A stretch of 64,000 nt of DNA from Cytophagaceae bacterium (GTDB lineage: Bacteria > Bacteroidota > Bacteroidia > Cytophagales > Cyclobacteriaceae). The notes beneath the pieces were generated by a model that saw nothing but the letters and a program-made list of their open reading frames with translations, had not been told where the DNA came from and did not search any database. Positions 59,353 through 64,000 of this stretch are shown here, in pieces; position 1 is the first letter of the stretch, and the number at the start of each line of letters is the position of its first letter. The stretch lies in assembly GCA_006969745.1 (NCBI GenBank), contig CP030886.1, positions 3,073,234-3,137,233 on the forward strand, written 5' to 3'. Position numbers and translations under genes: made by a program.

Positions 59353-62300
59353 ATGGAAAATCAAAAGTTCTTTAAGAAAATCATGGTTGCCAATCGGGGT
59401 GAAATTGGCATTCGGGTACTACGTGCAATTTCAGAATTACACATTAGATCTGTTGCAATATATACCTATGAGGATCGCTATTCATTGCATAGATATAAGG
59501 CTGATGAAGCCTATCAGATTGGCCCAAACGAAGAACCTTTGAAGCCATATCTGGATATAGAAGAAATCATTTCTGTTGCCAAAGAGAATGAAGTAGACGC
59601 CATTCATCCGGGCTATGGTTTTTTGTCTGAGAATGTGACATTTGCCAGACGATGCAGAGAAGAGGGTATCACATTTATTGGTCCGGAACCTGAAGTCATG
59701 TCACAGCTAGGCGATAAGGTAATGGCCAAGAAAGTAGCTCGGGCAGCGAAAGTGCCAGTAATCGAGGATAACAAAGAAGTGCTCTCCAGTGAGAAAATTG
59801 CCAAGGATGAAGCCAAAAGAATTGGCTACCCAGTGATCCTTAAGGCTTCTGCAGGAGGTGGTGGAAGAGGGATGCGTGTGGTTAGAGATGAAAAGTCACT
59901 AATCAAATCCTTTAATGAAGCAAAGTCTGAGGCAGGTAAAGCTTTTGGCGATGACACCATTTTCTTGGAGAAATATGTAGAAAATCCTAAGCACATAGAA
60001 GTACAAATCCTTGCAGACAATGAAGGAAATATTGTTCACCTATATGAGCGTGACTGCTCTGTGCAGCGACGATTTCAGAAAGTGGTGGAGGTTGCACCTA
60101 GTGTGGGACTTAAGGATTCTACACGGGAAAAGCTATATGAGTATGCATTAAGAATTGCGAAGCAGGTAAGCTATAACAATGCCGGGACGGTTGAATTTCT
60201 TGTAGATCCAGATGAGAATATCTATTTCATTGAGGTGAATCCTCGCGTTCAGGTGGAGCATACAATCACAGAGGAAGTGACGGGCATAGATATCGTTCGC
60301 TCCCAGATATTGATAGCCGCAGGATGCAAACTATCACACCCACAGATTTTCATTCATTCTCAAGACGACATCCAGACTCGTGGTTTTGCTGTGCAGTGTC
60401 GGGTGACCACAGAAGATCCTGAAAATGGCTTTAAACCTGACTATGGTACAATCATCGCTTATCGGAGTGCCGGTGGATTTGGTATCAGACTAGATGCAGG
60501 GAATGTCTATAATGGAGTGAAAATTTCACCATTCTTTGACTCACTGCTTGTAAAGGTGACAGCAAAAGGAAGGACACTCAAGGGAAGTGCACAAAGATTG
60601 CATCGTGCTTTGCGAGAATTCAGAGTACGTGGTGTAAAGACCAACATTGGCTTCTTGGAGAATGTGATTTATACTGAAGATTTTTTCACCGGAAATGCTA
60701 CAGTCAATTTCATTGACAGCCATCCTGAGCTTTTTCAAATCAAAAAAAGTTTTGATAGAGGCACGAAAACACTCAACTACATTGGTGAAGTATCAGTCAA
60801 TGGAAGTCCTGACGTGAAGTCTTTTGATCCAAGCCGGGAGTTCAGAGCACCTAAAATCCCACCCTTTCAAAAGGGGATGACTATTCCGGAAGGCTCACGT
60901 GATTTATTGAAAAAACTTGGCAGGGAAAAATTTGTACAGTCTGTCAAAGACGAAGCAAAAGTCCACTTTACTGACACCACCTGGCGAGATGCGCATCAAT
61001 CATTGCTGGCGACGAGATTTCGAACCGAAGATATGCTTAAGGTGGCTGCAAGCTATGCTCAGCAAAATCCGGAAGTGTTTTCGATGGAGATGTGGGGAGG
61101 GGCCACTTTTGACGTGTCGATGCGGTTTCTCAGAGAAAGTCCATGGAAGAGACTGCAATTGATGCGAGAGGCTGTTCCGAATATCTTATTTCAGATGCTT
61201 CTGAGAGGATCCAACGGTGTAGGATACACTGCATACCCAGACAACCTTATTGAAAGGTTCATCGAACGAACAGCAGAAAATGGAATGGATATCTTTCGGA
61301 TTTTCGATTCACTCAATTGGATTGAAAATATGAAAGTGAGTATAAAAGCCGTACGCGAACGCACTGAGTCGCTGGCTGAAGCTTGTATATGTTATACCGG
61401 TGAAATCCAGGACGATGCGCAGAAGAAATATACGTTACAATATTATCTGGATATGGCACGCCAGTTAGAGGACGAGGGCGCTCACATCCTTGCGATAAAG
61501 GACATGGCCGGTTTGCTTAAGCCTTACAGTGCACAGTTGCTGGTTTCGGAGCTAAAGAAGGTGGTGGATCTTCCGATTCATTTGCATACGCACGATACTT
61601 CATCCATGCAGGCGGCTATGTATCTCAAAGCGATTGAATCCGGAGTTGATATTATTGATGTGTCACTTGCATCTATGTCGGGCTTGACATCTCAGCCAAA
61701 CTTTAACTCGCTGGTCGCGACCCTGCAGTATCATGAGAGAGGGAGAGAAATGAACCTGAAGTCACTCAATGCACATTCTACTTATTTCGAAGATGTAAGG
61801 GAATTCTACTACCCTTTTGAGTCCGGATTGAAAGCTGGTACTGCAGAAGTGTATGACCATGAAATTCCAGGTGGTCAGTATTCAAACCTACGTCCTCAAG
61901 CTATTGCGCTCGGATTGGAGCACAAGTTTGAAACCATCAAGAAAAACTATGCCGCAGTTAATGAACTGTTTGGGGACATAGTAAAAGTGACTCCCTCTTC
62001 CAAAGTAGTAGGAGATATGGCAATGTTTATGACGGCCAATGACCTATCAGCGGAAGATATTTTTGAGAAAGGAGATACACTTTCATTTCCGGAATCAGTA
62101 GTTGGCTTCTTCAAAGGAGACCTTGGGCAGCCGCATGGGGGCTTTCCGGCGGAAATCAGCAAGTTGATTCTAAAAAATCAAAAGCCATTGCAGGGGCGAG
62201 CCAATGATAACATGGAGCCTGTAGATTTTGAAAAAGAATTTGGTGAGTTTCAGAAAGAGTTTCCTTTGACTGATTTTGATGATTTCCTAAGCTTCAAACT

Positions 62301-62796
62301 TTATCCCAAAGTTTTTAGAGAATACTATCAACACGTTCAGGATTTTGATGAAGTAACCAATTTACCCACTCCGGTATTTTTCTATGGGATGAAAAGAGGC
62401 GAAGAAGTTATCGTGGAGATAGCCAAAGGAAAAAATATCATCATTGAGATGGGCTACATTACAGAGCCTGATGATGAAGGTATGCGTACGGTATCATTTA
62501 AGTTGAACGGGCAGACCAGAAGAATAAGTATTCGAGATAAGAATGTGTCTGTTCAAAAAGTGTCAAATCGCAAGGCTGAATCAGGCAATGAAATAGGCTC
62601 TCCTTTGCAAGGAAAAATCGCTGAGATCAAAGTGAAGGAAGGAGACAAAGTGAAAAAGGATGATGTGCTTTTTGTGATTGAGGCTATGAAGATGGAAACC
62701 ACTGTGTCTTCTTCGTTATCCGGTACTGTCAAGAAAGTACACCTTCAAGCTGGTGAGCTTGTGGAGCAAGATGATCTTGTAGTAGAAATTGGCTAA
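59353..62796 (+). CDS. pyc: Pyruvate carboxylase
   Basis: Makes oxaloacetate from pyruvate and bicarbonate using ATP and biotin. The 1147 residues are a full alpha4-type enzyme. The biotin carboxylase domain (about 8-460) has KASAGGGGRGMRVV, GTVEFLVD and EVNPRVQVEHTITEE. The carboxyltransferase domain (about 535-810) has DTTWRDAHQSLLATR, the DMAGLL stretch and LHTHDTSS. The biotin carrier ends at Lys1113 in EAMKMET. The last 4 bp overlap the convergent HTH gene stop. Confidence 0.98.
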   Translation: MENQKFFKKIMVANRGEIGIRVLRAISELHIRSVAIYTYEDRYSLHRYKADEAYQIGPNEEPLKPYLDIEEIISVAKENEVDAIHPGYGFLSENVTFARRCREEGITFIGPEPEVMSQLGDKVMAKKVARAAKVPVIEDNKEVLSSEKIAKDEAKRIGYPVILKASAGGGGRGMRVVRDEKSLIKSFNEAKSEAGKAFGDDTIFLEKYVENPKHIEVQILADNEGNIVHLYERDCSVQRRFQKVVEVAPSVGLKDSTREKLYEYALRIAKQVSYNNAGTVEFLVDPDENIYFIEVNPRVQVEHTITEEVTGIDIVRSQILIAAGCKLSHPQIFIHSQDDIQTRGFAVQCRVTTEDPENGFKPDYGTIIAYRSAGGFGIRLDAGNVYNGVKISPFFDSLLVKVTAKGRTLKGSAQRLHRALREFRVRGVKTNIGFLENVIYTEDFFTGNATVNFIDSHPELFQIKKSFDRGTKTLNYIGEVSVNGSPDVKSFDPSREFRAPKIPPFQKGMTIPEGSRDLLKKLGREKFVQSVKDEAKVHFTDTTWRDAHQSLLATRFRTEDMLKVAASYAQQNPEVFSMEMWGGATFDVSMRFLRESPWKRLQLMREAVPNILFQMLLRGSNGVGYTAYPDNLIERFIERTAENGMDIFRIFDSLNWIENMKVSIKAVRERTESLAEACICYTGEIQDDAQKKYTLQYYLDMARQLEDEGAHILAIKDMAGLLKPYSAQLLVSELKKVVDLPIHLHTHDTSSMQAAMYLKAIESGVDIIDVSLASMSGLTSQPNFNSLVATLQYHERGREMNLKSLNAHSTYFEDVREFYYPFESGLKAGTAEVYDHEIPGGQYSNLRPQAIALGLEHKFETIKKNYAAVNELFGDIVKVTPSSKVVGDMAMFMTANDLSAEDIFEKGDTLSFPESVVGFFKGDLGQPHGGFPAEISKLILKNQKPLQGRANDNMEPVDFEKEFGEFQKEFPLTDFDDFLSFKLYPKVFREYYQHVQDFDEVTNLPTPVFFYGMKRGEEVIVEIAKGKNIIIEMGYITEPDDEGMRTVSFKLNGQTRRISIRDKNVSVQKVSNRKAESGNEIGSPLQGKIAEIKVKEGDKVKKDDVLFVIEAMKMETTVSSSLSGTVKKVHLQAGELVEQDDLVVEIG

Positions 62797-62999
62797 GGTT
62801 TTTGGTATTCTAAAAGATCGCCTGGTTGACAATCAAGCGCCTCGCACAGTGCCTCCATGGTTGTGAAGCGCATTGCTTTTGCTTTTCCCGTTTTTAAAAT
62901 GGAGAGGTTAGCTTCTGTGATCCCAAGCTGGCTGGCCAAATCCTTTGATCTAATCTTTCGCTTTGCCATCATTACATCCAGGTTTACAATTATGGGCAT
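62793..62999 (-). CDS. Small XRE-family HTH regulator (YozG type)
   Basis: 68 residues of HTH: MMAKRKIRSKDLASQLGITEANLSILKTGKAKAMRFTTMEALCEALDCQPGDLLEY. This is the classic YozG pattern found with DUF2975 membrane proteins, whose gene ends 3 bp before. It probably regulates the pair. Its stop overlaps the pyruvate carboxylase stop by 3 bp. Confidence 0.93.
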   Translation of the reverse strand: MPIIVNLDVMMAKRKIRSKDLASQLGITEANLSILKTGKAKAMRFTTMEALCEALDCQPGDLLEYQKP

Positions 63000-63002
63000 G
63001 TC

Positions 63003-63584
63003 TTAGATGGTTAGTTTGTTGTCTTCCATCAATTTGTTGCCCTCTTTAAAGATTTCCGCTAAGACAAAACATACCAGAGCGAATAGCGGGTACTTAAAGT
63101 CTAGCGTGGTGGTCATGGTTACACCGATGGTTACACCGAATTCAGTTAAAGGTTTTATTGAGAGAATTGCTACGATAAACCATATGAGAAATAGTTGTCC
63201 CATTTTTCGGAATGAAAAGACATTTTCAAATCGAAATGTCTCTAAACTTGAAATGGATTTGATGATGCGGATTGACAATTGGATAATCTTAAAAAGAATC
63301 GCGACCATAGTCAAGCTTCTAGCGCATATGAAGTAAAAGTAGAATGTTCCAAATTCACTTAATGGAGGGCTTAGCGGAATGCCTCCCTCGGGGCTAGTCT
63401 CAAATGAGGGGCTAGTCTCAAATTTAAAAATGGATGAGTTTTGCGCGACATGAATGTCCTCTAGCAACGAAAGTTCCATCGGCCAGGCTATCATGAAAAA
63501 CACAAGTATTAAACCCAGCAAAATATCTAAAGCAAGGATAAACTTTGCAGAGAAAATCGCCAGTCTCAAAATATTATTATTCAT
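63003..63584 (-). CDS. DUF2975 membrane protein
   Basis: 193 residues with four hydrophobic helices: about 8-34, 82-105, 128-146 and 158-178. The second block SIRIIKSISSLETFRFENVFSFRKMG is the DUF2975 signature. The loop between helices 1 and 2 carries an 18-bp tandem duplication (FETSPS, FETSPE). Pairs of DUF2975 and YozG genes are frequent but not understood. An AT-rich inverted repeat lies upstream. Confidence 0.88.
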   Translation of the reverse strand: MNNNILRLAIFSAKFILALDILLGLILVFFMIAWPMELSLLEDIHVAQNSSIFKFETSPSFETSPEGGIPLSPPLSEFGTFYFYFICARSLTMVAILFKIIQLSIRIIKSISSLETFRFENVFSFRKMGQLFLIWFIVAILSIKPLTEFGVTIGVTMTTTLDFKYPLFALVCFVLAEIFKEGNKLMEDNKLTI

Positions 63585-63589
63585 TTTAA

Positions 63590-63624
63590 AATAATTTATT
63601 TATGTAAACATATAATAAATTATT
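63590..63624. promoter_or_regulatory. AT-rich inverted repeat upstream of the DUF2975-HTH pair
   Basis: AATAATTTATT (63590-63600) is the exact reverse complement of AATAAATTATT (63614-63624), with a 13-bp spacer, right before the DUF2975 ATG (63584). It is a candidate operator for the YozG-like regulator, or a hairpin ending the upstream gene. Confidence 0.4.
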
Positions 63625-63643
63625 GAAAAACAATAATTATTTA

Positions 63644-64000
63644 TCACTCAAAATAAATACGCTCACGGAATCGAATTTCACTTAGTTTATCATTGTAAAA
63701 GGTAAGTTGCTCCTCCCATAAGCTATCTGCAGAAGGCCTGTACTCGTATTTTACTCTGAAAGTTGGGTTGTCGTCAAGATCTACAATATTTTCAGTTATA
63801 GGAATCCTATTTGCATTGAAATTCCTTTTATAATATTCATACACTTCACCATTTTCATCCATGCTACCAACAGAGATGTGATTACCTAAAGAATCGTATT
63901 CGTTTAAGTATCCATAAAGCATCTTTCCTGAAAGATCAAAGGCTTTTCCTATGGCAATTCGTCCCTCAGGATCCAGCTCATATTTGTATTTGGTTACTAT
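63644..64000 (-). CDS. Partial gene, RHS/YD-repeat-like hypothetical (cut by window edge)
   Basis: The frame ending at 63644 runs open to the right edge; the ATG at 63922 is internal, because in-frame codons continue upstream (KYKYELDPEGRIAIGKAFD…). Repeats such as 'YEYDxxGNxI…' (LNEYDSLGNHISVGSMD, VKYEYRPSADSLW) resemble YD/RHS-type or MORN-like repeats of secreted Bacteroidota proteins. No signal peptide is visible as the N-terminus is missing. Confidence 0.55.
   Translation of the reverse strand: MVTKYKYELDPEGRIAIGKAFDLSGKMLYGYLNEYDSLGNHISVGSMDENGEVYEYYKRNFNANRIPITENIVDLDDNPTFRVKYEYRPSADSLWEEQLTFYNDKLSEIRFRERIYFE

Overview
The window looks like chromosomal DNA of a marine or soil Bacteroidota, most likely Cytophagales. 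I base this on lineage-restricted families (DUF4290, DUF5606, DUF6588, DUF4249, FecR/DUF4974 with a TonB receptor, PorT of the type IX secretion system), on weak Shine-Dalgarno sites, on candidate -33 TTTG / -7 TAnnTTTG promoters, and on AT-rich DNA. I see no rRNA, tRNA, CRISPR array, phage or transposase gene. It is a dense mosaic of core genes with an accessory patch at about 27.4-32.3 kb.

Left third (0-24 kb), mainly housekeeping: the end of a RidA-like gene, DUF5362, DUF4290, murA (with Asp in place of the catalytic Cys), a class-V PLP enzyme coupled to a PqqB-like hydrolase, TPR proteins, marC/rnhA, saccharopine dehydrogenase, a RelE/ParE-type toxin-antitoxin pair, an SDR, porT-ubiE, engB, DUF5606 with a thioesterase, fbp, aspartokinase, fructosamine kinase with a low-MW phosphatase, DUF6588, a Fur/PerR-like regulator with a 2-Cys peroxiredoxin, rsgA, and DUF4197.

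Middle (24-45 kb): a PadR regulator coupled to a MacB/FtsX-type permease behind a tandem 20-bp operator. Next is a leftward accessory locus: DUF4105, then a secreted zinc metalloprotease split by one in-frame TAG, then three tandem copies of a small CxGCxDCGP lipoprotein. The middle copy is frameshifted and carries a fossil 3' end of the protease. Two glycosyltransferases, a FemAB-like acetyltransferase, TPR, YigZ and DinB genes follow. The region ends in one long leftward unit: an SRAP-like protein and a serine-hydrolase-like protein (both lacking catalytic residues), an ECF sigma factor, FecR, a TonB receptor, DUF4249 and a possible 28-residue membrane microprotein ending at a strong terminator.

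Right third (45-64 kb): the E2 component of a 2-oxoacid dehydrogenase, hslV, three tandem PD40 beta-propeller proteins, an esterase with DUF2911, a LytS/LytTR two-component pair, and a surface 'tail-fibre-like' gene bracketed by a 222-bp direct duplication. After that come a GNAT, a group II PLP decarboxylase and a MarR gene, divergent from pyruvate carboxylase across twin palindromic operators. The window closes with a DUF2975/YozG-type HTH pair and a partial gene.

No single gene cluster is clearly a new defence or metabolic system. The best candidates for something undescribed are the metalloprotease plus CxGCxDCGP-lipoprotein cassette, the SRAP and serine-hydrolase pseudoenzyme pair attached to a sigma/FecR/TonB operon, and the small-RNA plus microprotein interval at 37.5-37.96 kb.
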